Both the position numbers and the translations under genes were made by a program. The notes beneath the pieces are model-generated. The model searched no databases, was not told the DNA's origin, and worked only from the letters and a program-made list of their open reading frames with translations. From JAFGXT01 sp963677165 (GTDB lineage Bacteria; Verrucomicrobiota; Lentisphaeria; Victivallales; SZUA-371), in assembly GCA_963677165.2 (NCBI GenBank), contig CAXXSX010000002.1, positions 3,224,001-3,288,000 of the forward strand: 64,000 nucleotides of DNA. Reading direction: 5' to 3'. Of this stretch, positions 24,725 to 33,029 are shown piece by piece (within the stretch, counting starts at the first letter, position 1; every line of letters starts with the position of its first letter).

Positions 24725-26446
24725 TTAAAATAAGAAATTGATAACTGCGGCCAGAGTTCGATCAAGATAATGCTGTTTTACCTTGACAACTTTGCTCTTT
24801 TCTTCGCTGTCAGGATTAAACGTGGCCAGTTCTGCCGGAGCATTCAATTGCCAGTTGGTGAAATTGATGTCCACTGAGAATTTTCGTTTTTTGAGGGCAA
24901 CAAGCTTTTCCGGTATCGCCGTATCTCCCTTGAGATATATTTTGCCGTTACCATCTTTTGATTTTATATCAAGATATCTTTTGCCGTCTTGAGTTTTCTG
25001 CAGAGAAATCTGACACCATTGTTTCATGGGAGCGAGCATTCCGCCCGCTGCCATATTCATGAGTCCTTCTCCCATTTGCTGATACATTTTTAACATGGGG
25101 TTGATGTAATCAGCCGGACCAGTTTTTTCCGGATCTATTTCACCTTTATAAATGGTTCCTTTTCCGGAGATGATCCAGGGACAATCACTAAATCCGAGTG
25201 AAGCACCCTTGATTTTCCCCAGCGGAGATTTCTGCATTTTTACCGTCAGCTTGAATTTACGCTCATCGCCGCGGAGTAACTGAAAGTTGCCGGCTGCTAG
25301 AGTTTTTCCATTTCCGTTGCCGACTTTTACGTCTCCGGCAATAAAGATGCAGTGACCGGCAGGGGGAGAAAACTTTATCAGTTGTCCCAGATTTTGAAAG
25401 ACTTTTTTTATTGTTTCCTGATCAGTCGAAGGAGGTGCCGCAACTCGTGAGGGGATCGTATCATCTTTAAAGAATGCCACAAATTCGCAGAGCGATTGCG
25501 GCAAAGCGGCAATCGCAGTATAATGACCCAGCCCCTGGAACATATTGTTTTTTCCGGTCATGCCGCTTTGGTCAACCAGTTTTTTTACCGATTGAGGAGG
25601 GATTACTTTGTCATCGGAAGCATTATATATGCGTAGTTTATTCTTTTGGGCACGAGTTTTCAGGTATTTTAGGTTGTTGAGCGGGTCTACTTCCGTGACC
25701 ACTTTATCAAAAAATTTTTTTTCTACGGGAGGGGCCGCATTGTACAATTGTTGCATCTTGACGGTTTCTTTTGAGTAACCGATGATATTCCTGAGGTCGC
25801 CGCCAGCCAGTAGTAATACAACCTTATCAATTCTCGGGTCGTTTCCTCCTACAGTTGCGGCGGTAATTCCTCCCAGACTGGTTCCGAGAAGATTGATTTT
25901 GCTGTGGTTAATTTCCGGGCGGGTAAGCATTACATCAACTGTGCGGTAAGCGTCTTCCGGACATTCCCTGATAGCCTGGGCCATTAGTTTACATGCATCC
26001 GGACGTTTCATCCATGCCCGGCTTCCGCCTGGACGGCGGCTTTTAAACATTGGAAGGTAGCACATCATTGCTGGAATGCCGTTTGTCGCGAAATGAGCGC
26101 AAATCATGTTCGTCAGATCGCCGCCGCCGCCAAGAATATGCAGACAAACAATTCCTGGACGTGGGGTTGATCCGTTTTTTAAATCTGTCGGAACATAATA
26201 ATTTGCGGTTACGTTACCAAACGCACTGTCGGAAATGGGACTGGGGTATTCCAAATTGTATAGTTTGTAGTACGGAGTCGTTTCCTTTAGTTTGATTGTG
26301 TAGTCAAACGGTTTTCCAGTTGAGCTTTTAGTAACTTTGATTTTTTCTGTAGTACCACTTTGCGGTAGTCCCGATCCGAAAGCAATATTTGTCCACACTG
26401 TAAAACACATGGCACAAAACACGCTTAAGAACAGTTTGTTGATCAT
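24725..26446 (-). CDS. Exported alpha/beta hydrolase
   Basis: A 573-residue protein with a signal peptide of about 24 residues (FLSVFCAMCF core, cleaved near AFGSG). The hydrolase half has RPGIVCLHILGGGGD as oxyanion-side strand, GTSLGG with nucleophile Ser190, then NASDDKVIPP (Asp) and GLGHYTA (His) as the likely triad. This resembles the acetyl-xylan esterase/dienelactone hydrolase group. The C-terminal ~230 residues are a second, unassigned beta-rich domain. ATG at 26446 is preferred: AAGGTGG stands 7 bp upstream, whereas the GTG at 26455 overlaps that ribosome site. It forms a pair with the C45-like gene, suggesting sequential breakdown of an ester/amide substrate outside the cytoplasm. 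Confidence 0.75.
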   Translation of the reverse strand: MINKLFLSVFCAMCFTVWTNIAFGSGLPQSGTTEKIKVTKSSTGKPFDYTIKLKETTPYYKLYNLEYPSPISDSAFGNVTANYYVPTDLKNGSTPRPGIVCLHILGGGGDLTNMICAHFATNGIPAMMCYLPMFKSRRPGGSRAWMKRPDACKLMAQAIRECPEDAYRTVDVMLTRPEINHSKINLLGTSLGGITAATVGGNDPRIDKVVLLLAGGDLRNIIGYSKETVKMQQLYNAAPPVEKKFFDKVVTEVDPLNNLKYLKTRAQKNKLRIYNASDDKVIPPQSVKKLVDQSGMTGKNNMFQGLGHYTAIAALPQSLCEFVAFFKDDTIPSRVAAPPSTDQETIKKVFQNLGQLIKFSPPAGHCIFIAGDVKVGNGNGKTLAAGNFQLLRGDERKFKLTVKMQKSPLGKIKGASLGFSDCPWIISGKGTIYKGEIDPEKTGPADYINPMLKMYQQMGEGLMNMAAGGMLAPMKQWCQISLQKTQDGKRYLDIKSKDGNGKIYLKGDTAIPEKLVALKKRKFSVDINFTNWQLNAPAELATFNPDSEEKSKVVKVKQHYLDRTLAAVINFLF

Positions 26447-26619
26447 TAATTCCACCTTTTTCTTGAATTAAAATTAAACCCCGATACCAGTGTATAAAAC
26501 TCCTTTTTTATATAAAGAACTGTGTCAAACTGTTGCCCCGACAGCACCTGTAACACTTTTTAAAGATATCATGCTTACAACTTATTTCAAGGGAAAAAGT
26601 AAACTGATCAGTGTTTTTT

Positions 26620-27819
26620 TTATTCTGTCCCGTTCCAGGTGTTTTGTAGGATTTCGGATAAAATATTGCGACTGTCTTCAACCGGAACTGGTTTGGGAGC
26701 GAGTTCGAGTTTCATCCGGTTTTCTGCTGCGGAACCGGCAGTTTTCTCCAGTAGTTCTTTAGGAAAGCCTTCTATCTCCTTCAGTGCCTGAGAAACCCCA
26801 CATTGGGTCAGGAATGAGCGATAAGCTGCTACGATTGCTTCTGGAGTGTCGGCATTCGGGAAGATGCATTTTAGTTGCATTGTGCGTTCCACTACTGCCG
26901 GATTGCCTAGATAATATTTCCATGATGCCGGGAGCAGTAGCGAGACGGCGATACCGTGTTCCACGTGTCCGAACCAGGAAAAACTGCAAAGATGAGGCAA
27001 ACCGGTTGACTTGTAACGGATTACCATTCCACCTAGAGTTGCGGCGGCCGCAAGGGCCTCTGCCGCTTCGGTGTCGGTTGGATTTTTTAGTCGCAGCGGC
27101 AGATATTTTACAATCAGTTCAATACCTTTAAGTGCCCAGGTGTTTGCTGCGGGATTGTTGCTGTCCTGGCCTACATTAAGAAAGCCTTCAATCAGATGTG
27201 CCAGAGCATCACAGGCCGTTGCGCGAACGACTGATTCAGGTGCGCTCATGGTCAATTCAGGACAGACAAACGCGTATTCCGGGATGGAACGAGTTTCAAC
27301 CAACAGTTTTTTTACGCCGATCTTATAGTCGACAATATTAGCGTACGGTGTTACTTCTGAACCGGTTCCGGCGGTGGTTGGAAAACAAACCAGGCGTTTT
27401 AGCTTTTTATCTGGATTTTTCGTCGAGAAAAGATTTACCCCAAACCAGTCATTCAAATCGCCGTTAACCTGATATAACTGATAGGCCGCTTTGGATGCAT
27501 CCATAATACTGCCGCCACCCATGGCAACGACCATCTCCGGCTGGAACTCCTTTAATTTTTCCAGCATTCGGTATACGGTGTCAGTACAGGGTTCTGGTTC
27601 TATTTCTGAAAAGCGTTCGACTGCAGGTTCATAGAAGTTAAATGCATTGAGAAAATATCCCAGGCCCGGATGATGATGGATTGAGTTGCGGCCCGTAAAG
27701 ATCAGTATTTTTTGGGGTTTCTCATTATAGATCAACTCTTCGAACTGAGAAAAAGCGGAATTTCCGAAAACGATTGTGGTATCGGGGTAGGCATCAAAAT
27801 ATTCAATTAAGCTGTTCAT
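26620..27819 (-). CDS. Iron-containing alcohol dehydrogenase family protein
   Basis: A 399-residue group III alcohol dehydrogenase. The NAD(P) site is VVAMGGGSIMDASKA (about 97-111), with FPTTAGTGSEVTPYA (about 146-160). The metal ligands appear intact: Asp204 and His208 in CDALAHLIEG, His276 in GLPHL, and His288 in FGHVEHG. Length and order are normal. The family reduces aldehydes or oxidises alcohols with Fe(II) or Zn; the substrate cannot be read here. AGAGG precedes the ATG. It is transcribed alone. Confidence 0.88.
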   Translation of the reverse strand: MNSLIEYFDAYPDTTIVFGNSAFSQFEELIYNEKPQKILIFTGRNSIHHHPGLGYFLNAFNFYEPAVERFSEIEPEPCTDTVYRMLEKLKEFQPEMVVAMGGGSIMDASKAAYQLYQVNGDLNDWFGVNLFSTKNPDKKLKRLVCFPTTAGTGSEVTPYANIVDYKIGVKKLLVETRSIPEYAFVCPELTMSAPESVVRATACDALAHLIEGFLNVGQDSNNPAANTWALKGIELIVKYLPLRLKNPTDTEAAEALAAAATLGGMVIRYKSTGLPHLCSFSWFGHVEHGIAVSLLLPASWKYYLGNPAVVERTMQLKCIFPNADTPEAIVAAYRSFLTQCGVSQALKEIEGFPKELLEKTAGSAAENRMKLELAPKPVPVEDSRNILSEILQNTWNGTE

Positions 27820-27945
27820 TGTAAAACCTCTTTTGGTTGTTATTTAATAACATAGCAGGCATTGATAAAAATTCACATTGCTAGTTGTTTTTTGCGGAGA
27901 TGGGAAAAAAGTATGTACAAAACAATAAAAATCAGTATATTTTTT

Positions 27946-27973
27946 TTGCTTGGTGCTATATTTGTGCTATAAT
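27946..27973 (+). promoter_or_regulatory. Sigma70-like promoter for pseudopilin gene
   Basis: TTGCTT (27946-27951) and a perfect TATAAT (27968-27973) are 16 bp apart, 54 bp upstream of the pseudopilin ATG. A strong AAGGAG ribosome site near 28014 follows. The leader between them is AT-rich. Confidence 0.65.
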
Positions 27974-28027
27974 ACTGGAATGGGTAGTGGATAACAATAA
28001 TAACTTTGTAAAGAAGGAGAGGGACCC

Positions 28028-28738
28028 ATGTCCAAAAATCACAAAATTCAAATTTTTACGCTCATTGAGCTCCTGGTGGTTATCGCGATCATCGCCATTC
28101 TTGCAGGAATGTTGCTTCCCGCATTGAATTCTGCCAGGGAAAAAGCCAAACGCATCAGCTGTGTATCGAATATGAAGCAAATCGGATTATCCCTGAAAAT
28201 GTATACCGGCGATTTTAAGAATTTTTATCCGTTTGATGTAACTTATTCCGGAGCGGCTTTGCCACCGGATTTTGAAGGTTACAATTCTTCCAGTGATAGT
28301 ATTGATGATTCAGAACAACCTTGTGGGTTTAACATTCTGGTTAGAGAAGATTACCTTTCTGACGCCAATGTTTATATTTGTCCGTCTACAACCCATGAAC
28401 CCAAAAAGGATCACAGCTATCTGTATCTGAATGACGTTGGTTCAATGTTAAACGGGGCTGGAATTCTTGCTGGTACCGGAGGTACAACTGATCTGCTTGC
28501 TGATAATGCCGATTCCAAGGTACTTACAGATCGTAATGTTACCCCTGATATAGCCATTGCTACAGATGGTTTCAATGATGACGGAAAAATGAATCATAAG
28601 GATTATGTGAGTTTTCTTTACGGTGATGGTCATGTTGAAGGAGAACTTGGCGATGGTACAGATATATACACTCAACAAGATAATCATGGTTGGAATGATA
28701 CTATAATATCAACATTATCTACCGCATTGGGATTATAA
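28028..28738 (+). CDS. Type II pseudopilin-like protein (DUF1559-like)
   Basis: A 236-residue protein with a nine-residue leader, then FTLIELLVVIAIIAILAGML, with the processed Phe at 10 and Glu at +5. It continues LPALNSAREKAKRISC and NMKQIGLSLKMYTGD, the usual beginning of this family. YGDGHVEGELGDG near the end is the counterpart of the DG motif. Export and cleavage by a prepilin peptidase are expected; the role is probably surface or secretion-related. It is a stand-alone unit with its own promoter and terminator. It is a distant paralogue of the protein at 18853. Confidence 0.87.
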   Translation: MSKNHKIQIFTLIELLVVIAIIAILAGMLLPALNSAREKAKRISCVSNMKQIGLSLKMYTGDFKNFYPFDVTYSGAALPPDFEGYNSSSDSIDDSEQPCGFNILVREDYLSDANVYICPSTTHEPKKDHSYLYLNDVGSMLNGAGILAGTGGTTDLLADNADSKVLTDRNVTPDIAIATDGFNDDGKMNHKDYVSFLYGDGHVEGELGDGTDIYTQQDNHGWNDTIISTLSTALGL

Positions 28739-28758
28739 CATATTATCATTCTTATTTT

Positions 28759-28784
28759 GCCGGGCGTTTGTCCGGCTTTTTTTT
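28759..28784 (+). terminator. Intrinsic terminator after pseudopilin gene
   Basis: GCCGG and CCGGC pair around an 8-nt loop and are followed by a run of eight T residues, 20 bp after the pseudopilin stop. This separates that gene from cmoA. Confidence 0.8.
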
Positions 28785-28866
28785 GCCTTTTTTGCTGTTT
28801 CTTCTTGAAGTTAACGTAATTGATTATATTCATATAGTCTTTGGTATCAGTATATACAGGTGAAAT

Positions 28867-29592
28867 ATGGCAAAAGACAGAATATTTGCGCAACCCCTTG
28901 AGAAAATCGGGGATTTTAAATTTGACGAAAATGTGGCATCGGTATTCGATGACATGATTCGTCGTTCGATTCCTATCTATGAGAAAATTATTTTCATGTT
29001 GCGTATTTTGGCCGGACACTATGTAAAACCCAACAGCAACTGCTATGACCTGGGGTGTTCGCTGGGGGCTTCGGCACTTTCGATTGCCGGAGGCATTACT
29101 CAGCCGGACTGTAAGGTTTTTGCTGTTGACTTATCTGAACCGATGATCCGTCGTTGTTGTGATAATGTGGCGACCGTCAAGCCTCCGACTCCAGTTGTGG
29201 TTATGTGCGACGACATTAGAAATATTGCTATTGAAAAGGCTTCCATGGTGGTCTTGAATTTTACCTTACAGTTTCTGCCGCCGGAAGATCGTGACGAGCT
29301 GCTGAAGAAAATTTATGATGGTATGCTGCCTGGTGGCGTACTGGTGTTGTCTGAAAAAATTACTCATGACAATCCGGTGACTCGTGAGCTATTGATCGAT
29401 ATTTACCACGACTGGAAACGCAGTAATGGCTACAGTGATATGGAAGTCAGCCAAAAGCGTACCGCGTTGGAAAATGTACTGAAACTCGATACCATGCCGT
29501 ACCACCTTGAGCGTCTGGAAAAGATTGGTTTTAAAGACTGTGCTCAATGGTTCCAATGTTTTAACTTTGCTTCAATCCTGGCTTTCAAATGA
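28867..29592 (+). CDS. cmoA: Carboxy-S-adenosyl-L-methionine synthase CmoA
   Basis: A 241-residue SAM-dependent enzyme of the CmoA family. Motifs are IFAQPLEKIGDFKFDENVA at the start, then CYDLGCSLGASALS (SAM site) and VFAVDLSEPMIRRC. It makes carboxy-SAM from SAM and prephenate, the donor for cmo5U34 formation in tRNA. Length and N-terminal signature are typical. Its stop overlaps the cmoB start by 4 bp (ATGA), the usual tight coupling of the pair. Confidence 0.93.
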   Translation: MAKDRIFAQPLEKIGDFKFDENVASVFDDMIRRSIPIYEKIIFMLRILAGHYVKPNSNCYDLGCSLGASALSIAGGITQPDCKVFAVDLSEPMIRRCCDNVATVKPPTPVVVMCDDIRNIAIEKASMVVLNFTLQFLPPEDRDELLKKIYDGMLPGGVLVLSEKITHDNPVTRELLIDIYHDWKRSNGYSDMEVSQKRTALENVLKLDTMPYHLERLEKIGFKDCAQWFQCFNFASILAFK

Positions 29593-30572
29593 AGATAGAT
29601 TATTCTCAATTTTACGATACCTCAAAAATGATTCTGCCGCCTGAATTGGCGGAATCTTTATACAAAAAATCGCAGTCGAAAATAGATGATTGTATTCACG
29701 GTCACCTTGATATGTGGCTGAAGGCAATTGATAACTTGCCGAATATCGATATTTCTTCTTATGATATTTCATCGGATACGATTCGTATCGGTGTGCCGGA
29801 GGACTGTGATGATTCCATACGACAGCAGTTATACGACTGTATGCAGGACTTGCGTCCGTGGCGGAAAGGTCCCTATGATATCTGCGGCATGAAAATTGAA
29901 ACCGAATGGCGGTCCGATTGGAAATGGAACCGTTTGAAAGATCATATAGCTCCACTGAAAGGACGTGCCGTGCTGGACATCGGCTGCGGCAGCGGCTATC
30001 ACACCTGGCGTATGGCAGGGGAGGGCGCAAAGCTGGCGGTCGGAGTTGATCCGTATATGGTTTTTGTCATGCAGTATCAAGCTATCCGTAAGCTGATCGG
30101 AGAAAATCTTCCTGCTTGGGTATTGCCGCTCGGAATCGAAGACCTGCCGCCGGAAATGAACGCGTTCGATACCGTGTTTTCCATGGGCGTTCTCTATCAC
30201 CGTCGTGAACCGATGGAACATCTGCTGTCGATCAAAGATATGCTTAAGCCGGGCGGTGAACTCGTCCTTGAAACGCTGGTAGTCGATGGCGGACCGCAAA
30301 CCGTGCTGGTGCCGGAAGGACGCTATGCGAAGATGCGTAATGTATGGTTTATTCCGTCTACTGAGGCGCTGGAAATCTGGTTGCGTAAGTGTGGATTTAT
30401 TAATGTTCGCACGGTCGATGTGAATCAGACTTCTATCGAAGAACAGAAAACAACCGACTGGATGCGCTGGGAATCCCTGAAAGATTACCTGCATCCTGAT
30501 AATCCCGACTTATCCTTTGAAGGCTATCAGGCTCCGACCCGCGCGATAGTTTTAGCAGAATCTCCCAAATAA
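29589..30572 (+). CDS. cmoB: tRNA U34 carboxymethyltransferase CmoB
   Basis: A 327-residue methyltransferase-fold protein. DLRPWRKGPYDICGMKIETE and EWRSDWKWNR are CmoB signatures, followed by the SAM-site LDIGCGSGYHTWRM and SMGVLYHRREPMEHL. It moves the carboxymethyl group from carboxy-SAM to 5-hydroxyuridine at the tRNA wobble position. It is directly coupled to cmoA. The usual length is about 320 residues. Confidence 0.93.
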   Translation: MKIDYSQFYDTSKMILPPELAESLYKKSQSKIDDCIHGHLDMWLKAIDNLPNIDISSYDISSDTIRIGVPEDCDDSIRQQLYDCMQDLRPWRKGPYDICGMKIETEWRSDWKWNRLKDHIAPLKGRAVLDIGCGSGYHTWRMAGEGAKLAVGVDPYMVFVMQYQAIRKLIGENLPAWVLPLGIEDLPPEMNAFDTVFSMGVLYHRREPMEHLLSIKDMLKPGGELVLETLVVDGGPQTVLVPEGRYAKMRNVWFIPSTEALEIWLRKCGFINVRTVDVNQTSIEEQKTTDWMRWESLKDYLHPDNPDLSFEGYQAPTRAIVLAESPK

Positions 30573-30587
30573 AGGTTTTTATAAAAT

Positions 30588-30608
30588 AAAAAAAAGCCGC
30601 GAAGCGGT
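30588..30608 (-). terminator. Short hairpin with T-run on the leftward strand
   Basis: CCGC-gaa-GCGG follows eight A residues on the plus strand. Read leftward it is a hairpin followed by eight T residues. It could end leftward transcription arriving from the beta-helix gene at 31079 and may also serve cmoB. Confidence 0.55.
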
Positions 30609-30816
30609 AATATGTCACCGGACACTGTCCAGGCCGGGTCAAGCGCGGAGTCGCTTGTCGCCGAAGGCGAAATCTCTTGTAAGACATTGCCTGATAATTT
30701 ACATGCAGAGCCAGATTCTGCCCTCGAAAAGCGAAGCAAATTCGAGGCTCAGAATCCCGCGCGAACACTCTGATCTGCCGGTATTTCCCACGGTAGCTTG
30801 CGTTGTCCCAACGCAA
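30609..30816. repeat. Palindrome-rich intergenic element
   Basis: The gene-free stretch 30573-31078 (about 505 bp) holds several inverted repeats. At 30715-30755 nested arms ATTCTG/CAGAAT and CCTCGAA/TTCGAGG surround a 12-nt loop; at 30798-30816 an 8-bp perfect stem TTGCGTTG/CAACGCAA has a 3-nt loop. The motif GTCGCCGAAGGCGAAATCT at 30657-30675 recurs with one change at 46372-46390 in another intergenic element. GC is higher than in neighbouring spacers. I see no plausible gene in it; it looks like decayed REP/MITE-type sequence. Positions 30817-31078 show nothing further. Confidence 0.5.
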
Positions 30817-31078
30817 AAAGCACGTATACTACAAACGTCGTAGACACGGATTTCCCAAAAATAAATGCTTAAGTAAATTTATTCCTGATTGTTCGTGACT
30901 TTTTAGGTTATACTCAATTTCATATGATATTAGCAAAACTGCTATTTGCGCTGGGGACAGCACAAGCTACTACGGTTCGCTAAAATTCGAGCAGCTCTTG
31001 ATGAGCCCATCACACCAGCGGCATTCCTGAAAATGACGTAATAAGAGAGATATTATTTTTGAATCTAAAGGCTATACT

Positions 31079-32965
31079 TCAATTCGTCTTATTTTCCCCG
31101 ATTTCGGCTTTACTGGTTTTATCTGCATAAATTCCTTCAAAGTCACATTTTTTGCAGGTGTTATTGTTTATTTTTCCGCTTGCGCCTTTCATATATGAAA
31201 TTCCAAATTGATTCTGATTACATTCATTGCCGGAGACGTCTACAACTGAATTGTCTTTGACTGCAATTCCAAACATCGAATTATTATTACAGTGGTTATT
31301 GGAGGCTTTTCCTTTTGATCCATTGCCGAATGATATTCCCAATTCACTGTTATTACAAATATTCGAAATGACATCAGCTTGCGAGCCGTGATTTATTAAA
31401 ATTCCACCATTGATATTTTTACCACAATTGTTTTTATTCAGCTTTACGACAGAGTTGTTCCAGACATAAATACCAAGCTTCTTGTTTTCATTGCAAGTGT
31501 TTTTTGTAATAACGGCCAGACCATTTTGAGCAATATAGATTCCGGCAGTTCCATTTTGATTGCATTCAGTTTTGACAATTTCCGCAAATGATTTTTCTGA
31601 AATGGATATACCAGTGCTGGTGTTATTGTTACATTTGTTGTTCTGTATTTTTACATTTGAATTTTTTCTTGCGCAAAGTCCAATTTTGTTTTTTAAACAG
31701 GTATTATTAATAATTTCAGCTTTGGCTTTAAAGATCAGAATGCCCGTATCTGAATTATTATTACATTGGTTTTGGCATATTTTCCCTTCCGCATTATCTT
31801 CGAAATAAACTCCGACTCTATTATTGAGACAAATATTTTGGGTTATATTTCCCGCTGAATTGTGAACAAAAATGGCTGTGTTTGAGTTGTTATTACATTG
31901 ATTTTTCAGGATTGTGCAACTTGAGTCACTGCAAACTAAAATTCCGTTTTTATTTTTTTCGCAAAAATTACTTGAGATATTGGCTTCCGAATCCTGATCG
32001 ACTATAATGCCTCCAATTAAATTATTCCTGCATTTATTCGAGGTAATTTTAACTTTTGCTCCATCTTGTATGCCGATTCCAAACATTTTGTTGTTGGAGC
32101 ATAAATTGTTTACGACTTCATAAACTGATTGTTTTATGATTTCAATCCCACAGGTCGCATTATTATCACATTGATTTGCAATAATTTTTCCAGTTGAATT
32201 TTTAACGGCAAAAATACCCTTACAATTTCCAGTACATATATTGTTTAATGCATTTAAGTTTGTTGATTTGCCGGCCGCTATTAGTGCGCTACCTTTTAAA
32301 TTTGAAATAATACAGTTTTCAATAGTTAACTTTGAATGCGATAAAACAATGCCATCAGGCCAGGTACCAGAAATTTTTTGCTTGATCGTTCTCAATTTTA
32401 TTATCTTCGATTTTCCGTCAGCTAACCTTAATTTTATTTTTATTATCTTACTTTTGAAGCTTGCGGCAAGATCATATTGATGAAAATTATATGCATATCC
32501 ATCAATATCAATAATAGTTGTACCAGAAGGTATGTTCAATTCAGGAGAGGGAGTAATGCTTTCAATGGTATTTTGGGAATTATTATCTTTGAACTTGACA
32601 TTTATGCCGAACATTTCTGTGGAGTCTTGTCCGTCTCCATCGACAGTCAAGTTGGTGATTGTTCCACTTTTGCATTTTGAGGCTAAAATTACGCACGGGG
32701 CGTGCTTTACCGGTAGTAACCGGCATTTGTCTCGGTTTTCGCCTTTCAGGGTCACGCCATCCTTGAACATAATCATTTCGCGGTAGTCACCCGGTTTGAG
32801 AATGATGGTATCGCCGGATTTAGCCTGCTTCATTGCCTCGTTGACGTTTTTAACATTGTCCGGCACGTAGATTGTTTTACCGGCAAAGGCATAAGTCGCA
32901 GAAAGAAAAAAGCACACGAGAAAGAATCCAGTGTGGAACGTCTGGTAGTTTGTTGAAAAAAACAT
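31079..32965 (-). CDS. Exported right-handed beta-helix repeat protein (NosD-like)
   Basis: A 628-residue secreted protein. The signal peptide is FFLVCFFLSATYAFAG, followed by TIYVPDNVKNVNEAMKQAKS and GDTIILKPGDYREMI, the usual cap of DUF1565/NosD-type helices. From about residue 230 to the end there are about 17-18 repeats of about 23 residues, each with a G-I-x-V core and an N-x-C-N-N-N turn (for example NQCNNNSNTAIFV). Stacked Asn and Cys ladders are expected. No catalytic residues are evident; such proteins bind or cleave polysaccharides or act as surface structures. The ATG at 32965 is used because AGGGGAT lies 7 bp upstream, not the frame's earlier ATG at 33010. Confidence 0.78.
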   Translation of the reverse strand: MFFSTNYQTFHTGFFLVCFFLSATYAFAGKTIYVPDNVKNVNEAMKQAKSGDTIILKPGDYREMIMFKDGVTLKGENRDKCRLLPVKHAPCVILASKCKSGTITNLTVDGDGQDSTEMFGINVKFKDNNSQNTIESITPSPELNIPSGTTIIDIDGYAYNFHQYDLAASFKSKIIKIKLRLADGKSKIIKLRTIKQKISGTWPDGIVLSHSKLTIENCIISNLKGSALIAAGKSTNLNALNNICTGNCKGIFAVKNSTGKIIANQCDNNATCGIEIIKQSVYEVVNNLCSNNKMFGIGIQDGAKVKITSNKCRNNLIGGIIVDQDSEANISSNFCEKNKNGILVCSDSSCTILKNQCNNNSNTAIFVHNSAGNITQNICLNNRVGVYFEDNAEGKICQNQCNNNSDTGILIFKAKAEIINNTCLKNKIGLCARKNSNVKIQNNKCNNNTSTGISISEKSFAEIVKTECNQNGTAGIYIAQNGLAVITKNTCNENKKLGIYVWNNSVVKLNKNNCGKNINGGILINHGSQADVISNICNNSELGISFGNGSKGKASNNHCNNNSMFGIAVKDNSVVDVSGNECNQNQFGISYMKGASGKINNNTCKKCDFEGIYADKTSKAEIGENKTN

Positions 32966-33029
32966 TGATATCCCCTGTTGATGCTGAATTTTATTACTGT
33001 AAATTATCACAGCAATCAGGGAATTACAA

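Noticed and set aside
30657..30675. Possible CRISPR repeat, because the motif recurs at 46372
   Set aside because: Only two copies 15.7 kb apart, no regular spacers and no cas genes in the window.
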